NCBI RefSeq assembly: GCF_963678635.1
Contig: NC_087069.1
Coordinates: forward strand, 11,121,206-11,185,205
DNA from: Symsagittifera roscoffensis
Lineage: Eukaryota > Xenacoelomorpha > Acoela > Convolutidae
Reading direction: 5' to 3'
DNA: 64,000 bases
A program made the position numbers and the translations under genes. Of this stretch, positions 12,126-23,530 are shown piece after piece. A model generated the notes under the pieces. It saw nothing but the letters and a program-made list of their open reading frames with translations, was not told the DNA's origin and made no database searches. Within the stretch, counting starts at the first letter, position 1. Each line of letters begins with the position of its first letter.

Positions 12126-13329
12126 TACACGGCTTTAAAAAAATCAACAAGATCTGAAAAAAAGTTTTCACTGCGTTTATCGACTCCTAAAAGGTAAATA
12201 AAAGTAATATCAATTTTAGACGAGTTTTATCATTAGTCGCAAAAGTAATATCATTTTAATGAGAAATTTTCACTACGAGATTTAAATTTAACGGACTTGC
12301 TTGCTTGTGTTGCCCGAGCAGACTCATAATTATCTTCTTGGACTTCCTTGCATACGATGCGCTGCATGAATAAATCTTTTCAACTGATTTTGGGTATTTT
12401 TCTTATGAGGTAGCGAAAGAGCAATTTAATAATATGGACCAAGTTAACATCCTTCCTCAAAAAAATTGTCTCAGCTAATCAGTCGAGCATTTTACATGCA
12501 GCGCTTAGCAAAGCTAATGCGAAGTAAACGCTGGGGTGACAGGTCTTAACTTGGTCTATCTGGGAGGGGGGAGGATTTTAACTTGATCCAATAAAATTCC
12601 GATGTACATAAATTATATGCAGCGTAGTCACTGCGAAATAGTTGCTTATTTTTTGCACTAAATTTTGCAATTAACTATGGAAAAACACGCTTTGAAGCTC
12701 GCTTACTACTGAATATAGAGCGATATAGCTCAAACTTAAAGATGGTTGGCTAGGACGCTCCAAACACAGTTAATTTCTATGGCATTGGTTTAATTATGTG
12801 AATAGGCAACTCAAGCTAAGAAAAAAGTGTGCCTAAATCAAAAGGAAATTTTTTCAAATAAGTGTTTAAAAAACAATGAAAAATGGAATTCACGTAATTT
12901 TTTTTGCATCAAAAGTATTTCTGAGAGGTAAAAACATCTACAGCAAATTCCTGTCATTGAGCGCAGACTTTTCTCAATAACAAAAAATCAGTACAACATT
13001 CTCAGTAAAAACGAACAAGTGATCAATCTGCCCTCTAAATCATTTTAGGGGAGAAATCGTTCACTTGGTTAAAAGCAAATACTTTTCAGCGCATCAAATT
13101 TGAGCATAGTACGAGCAGGCCTTACAGCTGCAACTGGCCACTCAATTTAATGTGGGGCAGATTGTTCAATTGGTATATATAGGGGATGTAGGGGGGATTA
13201 TTCACATGGGGCCGTTAACTCCTTATGACGCAGGGTTTAAAAATAACTTTAAATAGTTTAAATTGCACTGATATTGCGTGAATAATGATACATTGATTTA
13301 CAGAGCGAACTGCTATTATACATTCAACA

Positions 13330-13335
13330 TTTAAT
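13330..13335 (-). terminator. Candidate poly(A) signal of neuralized, unit A
   Basis: ATTAAA on the minus strand, about 94 nt after the stop codon at 13429. It is the first recognisable hexamer downstream; no AATAAA is closer. The unit B equivalent is at 31694-31699. Confidence 0.4.
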
Positions 13336-13428
13336 GTCAAACTTATATACTTTTGGCAGCATAATGATGATAGACATTTAAAATTGATTACGAAAAGAAA
13401 TTCAAAGTTCTATCAAGTTCGACAATTT

Positions 13429-16062
13429 TCAGCCGTAGAACACTTTGATTACATCTTTAATCGGTCTTCTGCAAATTGGACACTGGTGCTTAAGTCTTAA
13501 CAAATCATGAGCACAGCTGTAACACAAACAGCAATGTCCGCAATCGTAGATAACTGTATCACTGTTGAAATGCATGCAAACTGCACATTCTGTGTTTAGG
13601 CTGTCTGAATCGTCTGTCTCTTTAACTGCTTCTATTGTTGACGAATTAGGTTCAGAATTAAGTTCACCAGCAGAGGTCAAAGTTTGTCCAGTTCCTGTAG
13701 GCGAACAGAGGGCAGCATCCGTTTCTGGTCGCAACTGAGAAGTCATTCCTATAAGACCCACATTTCGCAGATGTTCAATTTCAGATTTTCGATATTTATA
13801 CGAGAAAAATTACGATCTTTTTTTCATTGCATATCTGGTCAAAATATTGTTTTAACTTTTGGCTTAAGAATTTTGACTAAGCTCACAAGCAACCAACTTG
13901 ATAATGGGTGTACCTAAGAAAGGTTTTTCAAAAATTTAATTTTTTTTGGTCGGCTAACCCCAATTTATGCAAAACGTCTGCACTGCAGTCAAACTTTTAC
14001 AATATTGAATTTCCAATAAACCGTCATTATTTGTTACACTCGACACCGCAGAGAAATTCTTTGTGAACTAAATAAATTAATTTTTATGATATTTCCCAGC
14101 TTGGAGAAACGAGATTGCAAAACAAACTATTTAAGAAAACTAACCTATCAATGCCACTGAATTCGTCTTTCCGAACAAGTCGATCAACAGCCACAGTTGT
14201 CCCGTAGAAGGAGTGACGTCACAGAGTTTTGTCCAACCAGAGTTCCGTTGATTTGCATCCTCGGTGCAAACAGCCGACACTCTTTTTGGTCGAATTATAT
14301 TATACATGACTACTCTTTGATTCGTTCTTTTTGATAATTTAGTCACAAAAACAGCAACAACGTCGCCAATATTACACGTTTGAACGACTTGACGAACGTC
14401 CCAAAATTCAGTTTCTCGCGCACATGCAAAATCAATCGAATCTGCAGGCCATGGATTTGGTTTTTCAGCCAGGGTTTTGGGGTTCAAATCTGTAACTCCG
14501 AGTCTCAAATTGCCCAGACATCGTTCCGACTTCTCCGCGATTGTGAACAAATACGTCGTGTTGCACAACAAAGGTGAATTTATAAACACTAAACCGTTAT
14601 GGTATGAATCTGGGTCACGTAAAGCAACGGTCGAGCATTGCGATAAAGTGACCTTTGACCCACAAGTGGGGTGGAAATAGATATCAAAAAGGTCATTCGG
14701 TAAAATGAGACTAGACCCTAATCGAATGAGGAGGTTGTTAGCAAATAAAGCGGCCGCGTTTGATATGTGTTCAATTTGGTGTTGGTCACTGTTGTCTAAA
14801 GAGTGATGATGATGGCTTGTAGCTAGAGGGTGAAAAGGTGATTGGTCGCAGACGTTTCTTGGCCCTACAAACATGATTCAAAATAAACTTAGGGCTTTAG
14901 ATCCGATCCTTTATTTATAAGGAAAAAAATTTGACAAGTTGTTCAAAAAATCATTCGCTACATAGAATTTAGCTTCTATGACCGGTTTAGTTATTTAACG
15001 AGCGTTAACCCAAATAAGGAACTTTTTAAGCATCACTATTCATAATTTTTTCGTGTTGAGAACATTTTATCTTGATTAGAGTTTTTCTTGCAATCAACTT
15101 TCAATTTTTTTATTCCTTTAAGTAAAAAAACAAACGTTTACCTGGGTTTGGCAAAATTTCAACCTCGGTGCAATTTCCATACACATCAAAAACCGCCCAC
15201 AGATAGTCTCCAATCGGAAGTTTCTCCAGGAACACTCGACACGCTTCCCTCCCAGGCACGTGCGAATTGACCGTATACTTCGCAAGCCCAGTCGAATCAA
15301 CCCACACATGAATTACATCACCGCTCGAAAGATTCTCATAGTCCAATGATTTAGCCCAGTATCCTTTCTTGGAACAGAGATCCGGAACCAGAGATTTGGG
15401 GAGTGATTTTGGATTGAGCCTTGAAGGGTCTCTGGACGTGAATCCGACTCTAAGATAGCCACTCCATTGGGTGGCGACTTTGTTCAGCTTTATCGTGACT
15501 CCAAATGCGTTCACAGGTTGTTCAGTGAATACAATTGCGTTGCAGAAGTTGCCTGGTAGCCGACGGGCTACTAAGCAGTTTTTAGACAGCTGCAGATTTC
15601 TACCGTGGTTCGGACTGAAGGTTAGCGAGTCCACGTAGGCACTCGTGTCGTTGTCTTCAATTGCGTCTAAAATCGGGAAAAAATTACTTTGTTGCGCCCA
15701 AAAAATAAGGAAAGTAACAGAAGCATTATGCTTCTGGTGGCAAAGTCAGTTTTCAGCCCAAAACCAACCGTGAGTTGTAGCCTTCGTCCAATATCAATTA
15801 CATCATTTCTATTCCTGACATAATTTAGTTTTTAGCCTATTTGAAGAAGTGTGGGCCCCAATAACACTTAATTTACGAAACAAAAAGCAAGATTATTATT
15901 TATATTCCCGAACTCTACTTCTAAACTCTATTTATTATTTATATGGTTGCAACTGCAAATTTAAATAAATTATTTTTTTCTCTATTTTAATGAAAAAAAA
16001 AACATACCCGATTCGTCCAAATCGAAGGTTGAAGATAACGAACTGTGCAAAGCTCCACCCAT
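13429..16062 (-). CDS. neur: Neuralized-type E3 ubiquitin ligase (NHR-NHR-RING), unit A
   Basis: Four exons: 16008-16062, 15142-15666, 14145-14864 and 13429-13748. They total 1620 nt (539 residues). All junctions are GT..AG and phase 1: donors GTATGT, GTAAAC, GTTAGT; acceptors GATTTTAG, GTTTGTAG, TCTTATAG. Exon 2 encodes the first neuralized homology repeat (about residues 32-193, including GYLRVGFTSRDP and DYLWAVFDVYGN). Exon 3 encodes the second (about 230-433, including LRLGVTDLNP and QLWLLIDLFGKT). Exon 4 carries a C-terminal C3HC4 RING with ligands C488, C491, C503, H505, C508-C512, C523 and C526. Length and domain order match NEURL1/Neuralized, which ubiquitinates Notch ligands such as Delta at the membrane and drives their endocytosis. 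The protein begins MGG, but residue 6 is His, so N-myristoylation is doubtful. A second intact copy lies at 31793-34427. Confidence 0.93.
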
Positions 16063-17974
16063 TTTAATTAATATTTATCGCCAGAAAAAAACCAGCCGAT
16101 TAATTTGTCTAGGTAATACCATTAATCTCTGAAATAAGAATCAGTTTTCCAGGTACCCGTACTTGAATGAACAATCATAAGCCTTTAAAACTCATTCAAT
16201 CGGTAGCAGATATTGACGTAATCCACTTGAAATTACGTAAGTATGAGGAGGTTTACTTTACAGATGACTGCTTTTATACCTTCTGAACTGCGGTGAATTA
16301 CAGACTGAGCAAAAGTGAAAGAATTGTATAACAGATGCCGATTTTTTTTGTCTACCAGAAGGAAGCAAAAATTGAAATTAGCTACTGTTTGTTTGAAATT
16401 TAAGTAGAACTTTCAAAAATCAACATCTTATACTTCAAAAAAAATGATGATCGAGAAAAAAACTTCAACTCGTTAAAATGATGAATTAATGGCTGAATTT
16501 ATCAAGCTCAAAACTAAAGCAATTTTTCGGAAGAAAAATCCTCAAATCCATAAAACTTCAAAGCCATTTAGATTTGCGCAAGCACTCAACTTTTCTGCCG
16601 TGCTGTTCAATAAAAAGACTTCTCTGTATGGTATGACTTGAAAGGGAAATGAAGGAAGAAGAGTCAAGATTAGATTGCACTTACATTGGGCGAATGTAAA
16701 GAAATTTTGCCCAAAATGCCGATTATTTCCTGCTTCCTTTAATCCAATTTGCCTTTTCATTTCCTGGCCCGCTCATTATCTTGAACAATTTCTACGTCAC
16801 ACTTTAAACCAAAATTTATCTGCCCTTTTTTCGAATAAAAAAGGAACTCGCATGAAAATTGGATCGAAGCAAAATAAATTTTTCAAAACTTGTAAAGTGG
16901 ATTTGTCTCTAAAGAGTGCATTAGACAAGGTCAAAACATAAATGATGAAATTCAAGCAATCGGAGAGTTTTAATGATTGAAAAACACGTTGAATGATTCT
17001 AAATAAGGATAGCAGATTGATTTTTTTCGGCTGACTGAACGGTTAAGCTACTAACCAACTATAAAATATGACGTTTACAAAAAAAAATGTTCCTCTTTTC
17101 CTATCTTAATGACAAGAAGTGAATTAAAAACAAAAATGAACTAAAATGTTGAGATTGCTCTAGGGTTAAAATGACAGAATTGTCATGTTTAACAAACTGC
17201 TGCTCCTGATTAAAACCTGGTCAGGAAAAACAATTGATAGAACCAGTAGGAGATTTGACAAGCTAACGAACCCCACAAAAAGCCATTTCTTCATTTTCAC
17301 TTTCAATGAAGTTAAAAATCGGTCAACTGACAAAGTACCCCATACCATTTTACCCCAAACTAAAACATCACACCAGAAGAAATATCATACGTTACAAGGG
17401 TCTAAGTAAAAAAAATACCCAAAAAGTGATTTAAAGTTTTTTTTGAAAAGGCGAAGCACAAAGCCCACAAGAAGATTAGCCTTCGTTTAAAATCTGCCAT
17501 AAATTATCCACGAGATAATTTCATCCATAAAAGAAATCAAAAAGGTTCTATAATGTTTGATACTCAATTGCCGTTAAATTCCGCCAAAATGAGATGGAAG
17601 TTTCTGATCAAAGAAATCAACGTAACAAATCGTATCAACGTACGAACCGCTACTCGTTTGAAATATAGCTTTTTTAAAAAAAATTATCGGACTTAAATTT
17701 CCGAAATATTTTAGACCTACAAAATTAAACTAAGTCGAAACACTTCTTCGTATAGTTTCGCGTTTGCCTTTAGTCGGCAATTGGATGTTTTTTTTTCTAA
17801 AAAATTACATTACATGGCAAATCGTTGTTGAATGAAAAGGTTTCTTCAATTGTGCCCTTGAAATAAAGCAAAAACGAAACTCTCCGAAAAGCGCAATCGT
17901 TAAGCATTACCCTTTTGTCAGTTCAAATGCAGTTTTGAAAGTTCGATTGCAATTTTAACGCCATTTTACTGTCT
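16063..17974. other. Upstream of neuralized, nothing else recognised (unit A)
   Basis: AT-rich. It should hold the neuralized promoter, but I see no specific element. Small open frames at 16542-16760, 16675-16941 and 17185-17409 lack recognisable features. Unit B equivalent: 34428-36339. Confidence 0.4.
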
Positions 17975-18803
17975 CAAGGTCAGAATTATTTCAAAAATTT
18001 GTTAAAAGCTACAATGCTGATTTGAATTAACCGGACAAAACGCGTTTAACTTGAAAATTAAAACGCGTTTTTCTCAAATTGGGTTGAGTTTAGGTGAAAA
18101 CATATGACGACAAAGATTGCTTAAAATTTTAGCAGAATTAATATGGTGTAATTTTTTTTTGCGAAATTAGGGCCCAAAATTTTACCTCAAAAATTAGTCA
18201 TTTTGGCTTTTCTTATTAGTTAATCAAAAATTACGCCAAAATTAACCAGTCGATCGCAGCCATAACTATATCAAAATGACCCCCTTACGTAGCCCAACAA
18301 ACTTTAAGAAGGGTATATTCTCCAAAAAAAAATTACAAACCGTTTAAAAACTGTTTTTAAATAAATAGTTGGTATTTTATATAGTAAAAACGACCTTTTT
18401 TGTCTATCAAACAAAATAAGTTAACTTATACAATGTTTTGGAGAATATACCCTTCTTAAAGTTTGTTGGGCTACTTAAGAAGCTCACTCTGATGTACTTA
18501 TGTTAGTGATCGACTGGGTATTTTTGGCGTAATTTTTAATTAACTAAGAAAAGCCAAAATGACCCATTTTTGGGGTAAAATTTTGGGCCCTAATTTCGCA
18601 AAATAAATTACACCACATTAACTCTGCTAAAATTTTAAGCAAGTTATGTCTTCATAAGTTTTCACCTAAACTCAACCCAATTTGAGAAAAACGCGTTTTA
18701 AATTTCAAGCTAACCGCGTTTTGTCCGGTTAATTTAAATCAGCATTGTAGCTTTTAACAAATTTTTAGGACAACGTCCTCAATTTTGAAAAATTCTGACC
18801 TTG
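17975..18803. mobile_element. Long foldback/hairpin element, unit A
   Basis: A left arm (about 17975-18323) is the reverse complement of a right arm (about 18440-18803) around a 116 bp spacer. Matching blocks run from the outer AAGGTCAGAATT / AATTCTGACCTT, through AAAACGCGTTT and AATTAGGGCCCAAAATTTTAC, to the inner GAAGGGTATATTCTCC / GGAGAATATACCCTTC. Arms are nearly identical apart from small indels, including about 23 extra bases near 18768-18790. No protein is encoded. It is most likely a non-autonomous foldback/MITE-type DNA element. A clear target-site duplication was not identified. Confidence 0.8.
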
Positions 18804-20403
18804 AATCTTATTAAAAATTAACATCATCGAAGTAGTTCAAATTCTCGATTTCTCGAAGAAGTCGATTAATAACATAACAATCGACTGATAATTATATCAC
18901 AATACGTTCATATTTTAGATTTAGACAAGGGGAAGCAAGAGAAAGAAAAAAAAGCTTACAAATACAGTTTTTCGGAATGTTTTAAAAATAGCAGAACACT
19001 TGAAATAGCTCGGAAACTATTAAACATTTTGGACGAAAACTATGAACACCAATGTGGTAGCACCTATGCTAAGGTAATGAAACACAGATTTAAAAAAGCA
19101 CCAAATATTTGATTCACAAGTTCGATCTTCTCACTCAATTCATCATTTTTTGGCAAAGTCCAAAATTTGATGGAAACAACTTGCTTCCGCTTATCATAAT
19201 TGACCGCTTATAGCGCTCCCTAACAAAATGCGATCAAACATTAATTTTAAAAAAGATTTCAAAGGTTTCACAGAAAAACAAGTGATCAGCAATGGTCCTA
19301 TAAGTGGATTGAAGAGCTTAAGCTCTATTTAGAAAGTCAGTTTAAAGTAGGCTAATGATTAATCGGAAACTGGGTTTGAAAAGGTCATACTTAAAGAGTC
19401 ACGGAAGCCGAAAGATTTTTTTCTATAACTTGCTAATGCTATTGTTATTGATTCCAAAAAATAGCATTTAAAATTTCTTTTGCACCAAGTAAATAAGGTC
19501 GAAGGCAAAACAGATGTACGTGCATCCATACATCAACAGTCCGTACTAAAAACTTAGTTGTATATTGTAGGAATAGTAACTAAGACTTACATCAACATAG
19601 CCAACTAACAGGTGGAAAAGAGTAACGAACACAAGAATACTAAAAAAAACTGAGTTGTTTTTTCAAGAGCCTTCAACTTTTGAATTTCGAATAAAAAAAT
19701 TAGATGGCCTTAAAGCTCTTAGAATTTGTAAAACAATTTATGATGGACACTTATTAGTTGAAAATGACTCAATTAGAGAAAAATGAGAAAATTTAGAGAA
19801 AACTTTTACTTCGCTGGGAAATCTGATAACTAAATTCCAATTTCGAAATCAGAAGTCGATCACGTTTATCGTGACCTTTACAATTATGCTGTTCGATAGT
19901 GGAAATTGCCCTCCTTTTAACAATGGGAATGCACTGAACTTGAAAAGAAATCACAAGTCAAACCGCGACAAATCAAAACCACGTCAACAAATTTTTATAC
20001 TTCCTGAAAAAAAATCAGTAAGACCTATATAAGTCTTCATTACGTTCTTTACTCTTAATAAGGGACAAAATGACCAGTTTTGATATATAACAACACAGTG
20101 GTGCCCTTATTTATTAATGTTCTCATATTATCTCAAAACGACAAAAAAATTATCGAATAATTCACCTAAACATTAGCTGGAAAACTGAGGTGTAAAAATA
20201 AGGATTATTGTAAATAAGCACTGTTTTTCGATAAGGAGTAAGCACTGTAGTTTTATCACTATTTAGAGTTAACTACAAAAAGAGCCATATATTTGTTGAA
20301 CACAATTTTTTGAAAATCTGGCAGGACGCCATTTCCAGACAGTATCTGTATCGTCTGCAAAAAAACATCAGAGATTTGAGAGACTAGCGGCATGTCAATC
20401 ACA
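18804..20403. other. Intergenic, nothing recognised (unit A)
   Basis: AT-rich, no open frame of note and no RNA gene or repeat recognised. Unit B equivalent: 37170-38769. Confidence 0.4.
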
Positions 20404-21097
20404 TTAACACGAAAAAATGTTGGAAAACTGAAGTTTGTGGAACAACACCATTAACAGGTTACATGTTCGAGATCGTATAGTAAACTGAAACATCTTGAAA
20501 CATAACCAACAAACAGCTTTGAAACCATTTTTTGAAATAAAAATCGTAACATCATATAAATCTAACGCCTTGACAAGTATATTGTGGTCATGAGTATCAA
20601 GAATCATATTTAATTTGATGAAAAAATCAGGTTTTTCAAACTGATAAGCTCAGCCAATTTTGCTAGCGAATCGATTGTTGCGTATTTCAGTCGGAATCCA
20701 AATTGGCAATAATAAAGCAAAACTAATTAGTTTGAAAAACATCTCTTTGCAAAATTATATGCATTTTGACAATCTGAAAACTTAAGATAACTGGATAATG
20801 ATCAAACTAACACTCTGCATCTATAAACCAAAAAGAAGAACTGTTAACATTACTTGTTAGAAAACGGGCGACACAGGTTTCTGACGTTTCACTTATTTCA
20901 GTGGCCGATGCGAAGAAGGCGAGATCGAGGCCATTCGAAGTGATTGCATGTTCGTATGATTTGACCATTTGGTAGCTTCGTCTTTGATTGGTACTGCAGA
21001 AAAGAGAGTTCTGATGAAAATTCCCTGTGATAGGGATCACATGCAATGGAGCTATCAGGGCCAACAGAGGCAGCACTTGAAACAAACAAATACGCAA
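20404..21097 (-). mobile_element. LINE3: decayed LINE fragment, unit A
   Basis: On the minus strand, 21097-20807 translates to an endonuclease remnant: VIPITGN, ITSNGLDLAFFASATEISET and FWFIDAEC align in order with the LINE2 endonuclease (VPIILTGD, ITANGFELLIKSATRISDT, VLDNECFSDHYP). After a large deletion, 20750-20404 holds a reverse transcriptase piece around DTHDHNILVKALDLYDV, matching the DTVDHNILL-type block after motif A. Frames are broken throughout. It is older than LINE1 and LINE2, and it abuts R1 at about 21100. Confidence 0.75.
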
Positions 21098-21099
21098 AA

Positions 21100-21493
21100 A
21101 ACAGGACTGCTCGTACCAGGGCGAAGCCCTGAATGTTCCGACTGTCTTTTAAGGTCTATGGAGCAGTAATAACATGAAAAATTGAAAAGTTATTAAAGAA
21201 AATTAAAAAATCGATTGAAAAAAATTGCGATTTTTTGTGAAAACATCCCCCACACGTCATATTAAGTAAAAAGTGATAGATTTTGCTCCTATTCACAATT
21301 CAATTATGGCATATAAGCTTCATTGACCCAATTTGGAAGGATTTCTAAGACGGATTAAACCTCGCTTACGCGTTAATAGCGCGAAATATATCGAGCGCGA
21401 ATTGTCCCAAACTGGCCAAAGAGGCAATCTTTAAACCCCCAAAACGAAAAATGATCACAGGTAAAAAAATCTTCAAATTTGAGCTCAGGACAA
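21100..21493 (+). repeat. R1 dispersed repeat, upstream half, unit A
   Basis: Matches the minus strand of 1-430. The match stops at CTCAGGACAA, exactly where LINE2 begins, and resumes at 43397 beyond the LINE2 tail in the undisturbed copy. R1 is therefore the pre-insertion sequence at this site. Confidence 0.75.
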
Positions 21494-21544
21494 CATTAGC
21501 CTAATTGTTATGATAAACTTATTAAATAGTTTCAGAGAAAGAAA

Positions 21545-22465
21545 ATGAATACCATTGATAAAGACTGCGCGAACGTTGAGATGCCACCTCTCAAATTTCA
21601 TGTTCAGACCCCTGTCTGCTCTAACCCATCTGCCAAACGAACTTGCATTGAATTGAGCCCGTGTGGAGAGGAATCATCTATTGAAGAAAAACTGAATCTA
21701 GCAAAGAAGGTCGAAGGTGCGATATCAAATTCAGTTAATGCGTTGATCCCGAAGTTGCTTGATGACATCAAAGTGCAAATCAAGGAAGTTATAAATTTGG
21801 CGATAACAGAAGCAATATCAAAAGTGAAAGATGAACTAATGATATGGGTAAAGGGCGAAATATCTCACAAAGAAAAGAAGGTCAATCTGAAAACACTGTC
21901 GGAGTCTGAGTTGTTAGAGAACTACAAACGCAGGGATAATGTGAAAATTCTCGGGCTCAAAGAAACAAATGCCGGGCAAAGGGAGATGATGGAAACAAAA
22001 ATAAAAAAAATTGTCGACATAAGCTATGCACTAGAGGCCCAAATATCAGAGAACGATATATCTATTGCGCACAGGCTACCATCTCGAAACGCCGGCAACA
22101 AGCCAGTAATTGTTAGATTCGCCAGAAGAATAAAGAAAATCTATCTCCTAAAAAAGAAAAAGAATTTGATAAACCATGAAGATTTGAGAGATATCAAATT
22201 ATTCGAAGATCTAAGTGCTGCGAGAGTCAATTTCCTCAAAATCATGAGGTCGGATGAGAGAATTCAATCCACTTGGACCCGCGAAGGAACTATTTTTTCA
22301 TTTGGAAAGCAGACGATGAGTTGTACAAAACTAATGGGCTGTATGAAGGTGGTCAGTTCCTGGAATATAAATTGGATGTTGTTAGAAACTGTTTCAATGG
22401 TGTTTTCCGGAGCTCAGCCGGACAAATGGTATCGTAAAATGGATAAAAGTGCAGGAACCAATTAG
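21545..22465 (+). pseudogene. LINE2 ORF1, C-terminal frameshift, unit A
   Basis: An ATG frame of 306 codons. Residues 1-110 are variable, with a predicted helical stretch. The central part has YKRRDNVKILGL (RRM-like) and DISIAHRLPSR...VIVRFARR, as in LINE1 ORF1. After WTREGTIF homology with LINE1 continues in another frame (WKADDELY-like), so a one-base shift lies in the T-run at about 22290-22296 and the annotated last 50 codons are not native. Unit B differs by one residue (Lys to Asn in ISHKEKK). Confidence 0.8.
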
Positions 22466-22787
22466 CCATAAAATTATTGATGCTACTGTTAACTTATTAC
22501 TTTCTAATGTAGGATCACTAAAAAAACACCACGAAGATGTGGAAGCACTTTTAAGTAGTCTCGAGTCTCCGATAAACTTACTATGTCTTACAGAAACGTG
22601 GCTTAGGGAAATTGATGATGTTAATTTGTTTAAAATCACAGGTTTCCATACCATCATAACTAATACCAGAAAAACAAGAGGTGGGGGAACTATGATACAG
22701 CTAGGCGATAATGTTAACTTATTAGAACAGCTTGAGAGTGGCATTTCAGAATCCTTATCAATCCTTGTTGAAGTTAGTGGTAAATAA
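22449..22787 (+). pseudogene. LINE2 ORF2 endonuclease, N-terminal fragment, unit A
   Basis: 112 codons with NVGSLKKHHEDVEALLSSLE, CLTETWL and a RGGGTMIQ block matching the LINE1 endonuclease N-terminus. The frame ends in TAA at 22785-22787. The same TAA in unit B is followed in frame by the rest of the endonuclease, so it is a premature stop shared by both copies. The duplication junction lies about 9 bp downstream. Confidence 0.8.
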
Positions 22788-22849
22788 TTTATAGTTTCAA
22801 CGTTTAGTTTACTTCATCAAGTTAGAAAGAAGCAACCCTCAACTTAATC

Positions 22850-23497
22850 TGTTTTTCTTATCTATCTTTTTTTATCTATCTATTTTTTCAGCTATCAATC
22901 TTTATGTTCTACCTATTTTTTATCTATCTTTTTTTTCTATCTTTTTGTCTATCTTTTTTGAAGGAGAGAGAGTGAGAGTTAGATAGACAGAGAGCTGGAG
23001 ACAGGGATAAGGAAGGGAAGGAAGGTGGTGGAAGACGGCAAACAATTTTGCTTGATACTCTCAATCTTAGTCTTTCTTATCTATCTTTTTATCCATTTTT
23101 TTCCATATTTATTTCTTCTTTTTTATTTATATTTTTTCTATGATTTTCATTGATCTTTTTATCTACATGTTTTGTTTTATCTTTTAAACCATCTTTTTAT
23201 CAATCTTTTTTTATTTATCTTTTTTTTTTCTATCAATTCTTTTATCTATCTATTTTTTGTTAGCTATGTTGTTTATATATCTATTTTTTCGATCTATATA
23301 TCTTTTCTCATTTATTTATCTTTTTTATCTACTTTTTTAAAACTCTATCTTTTTTTATCTATCTAATTTTTAAATCTATTTGTCTTTTTTATCTATCTAT
23401 CTTTTATTCTATCTATCTTTTTATCTATCTTTTTTATCTATCTTTTTTATCTATCGTTTTTTTTTCTTATCTTTTTAAAAAATTTTTTAATTGAAAA

Positions 23498-23529
<32 letters not shown>

Positions 23530-23530
23530 C
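22850..23530 (+). repeat. Pyrimidine low-complexity tract and (GA)n, unit B
   Basis: Copy of 4480-5166 with several small length changes in T-runs and a shorter (AG)n run (about 23505-23529). These length differences account for most of the landmark drift between the two units. The stretch 23531-24606 contains nothing else recognisable. Confidence 0.85.

Larger units (their letters stand above)
4436..22796 (+). repeat. Tandem segmental duplication, unit A
   Basis: Everything from CAACGTTTAG at 4436 to TTTATAGTT at 22796 recurs in the same order and orientation at 22798-41162. Offsets between matching landmarks run from 18362 at the left end to 18366 at the right, with a transient 18372 after the simple repeats. 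The differences I found are single substitutions and short indels, mostly in microsatellites. The unit contains LINE1, a neuralized gene, a foldback hairpin, LINE3, R1 and the truncated 5' part of LINE2. Confidence 0.97.
21494..22796 (+). mobile_element. LINE2, 5' part truncated at the duplication junction, unit A
   Basis: Starts with the same AGCCTAATTGTT leader as LINE1. It carries ORF1 (21545-22465) and the first about 110 codons of the endonuclease, then stops abruptly at 22796, where unit B begins. The same element in unit B continues for another 2.2 kb. The truncation is therefore caused by the duplication breakpoint and not by 5' or 3' truncation during retrotransposition. Confidence 0.9.

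Noticed and set aside
4436-22797. Duplication by recombination between LINE copies.
   Set aside because: The left breakpoint is not in a LINE and the right one is inside LINE2; they share no long homology.
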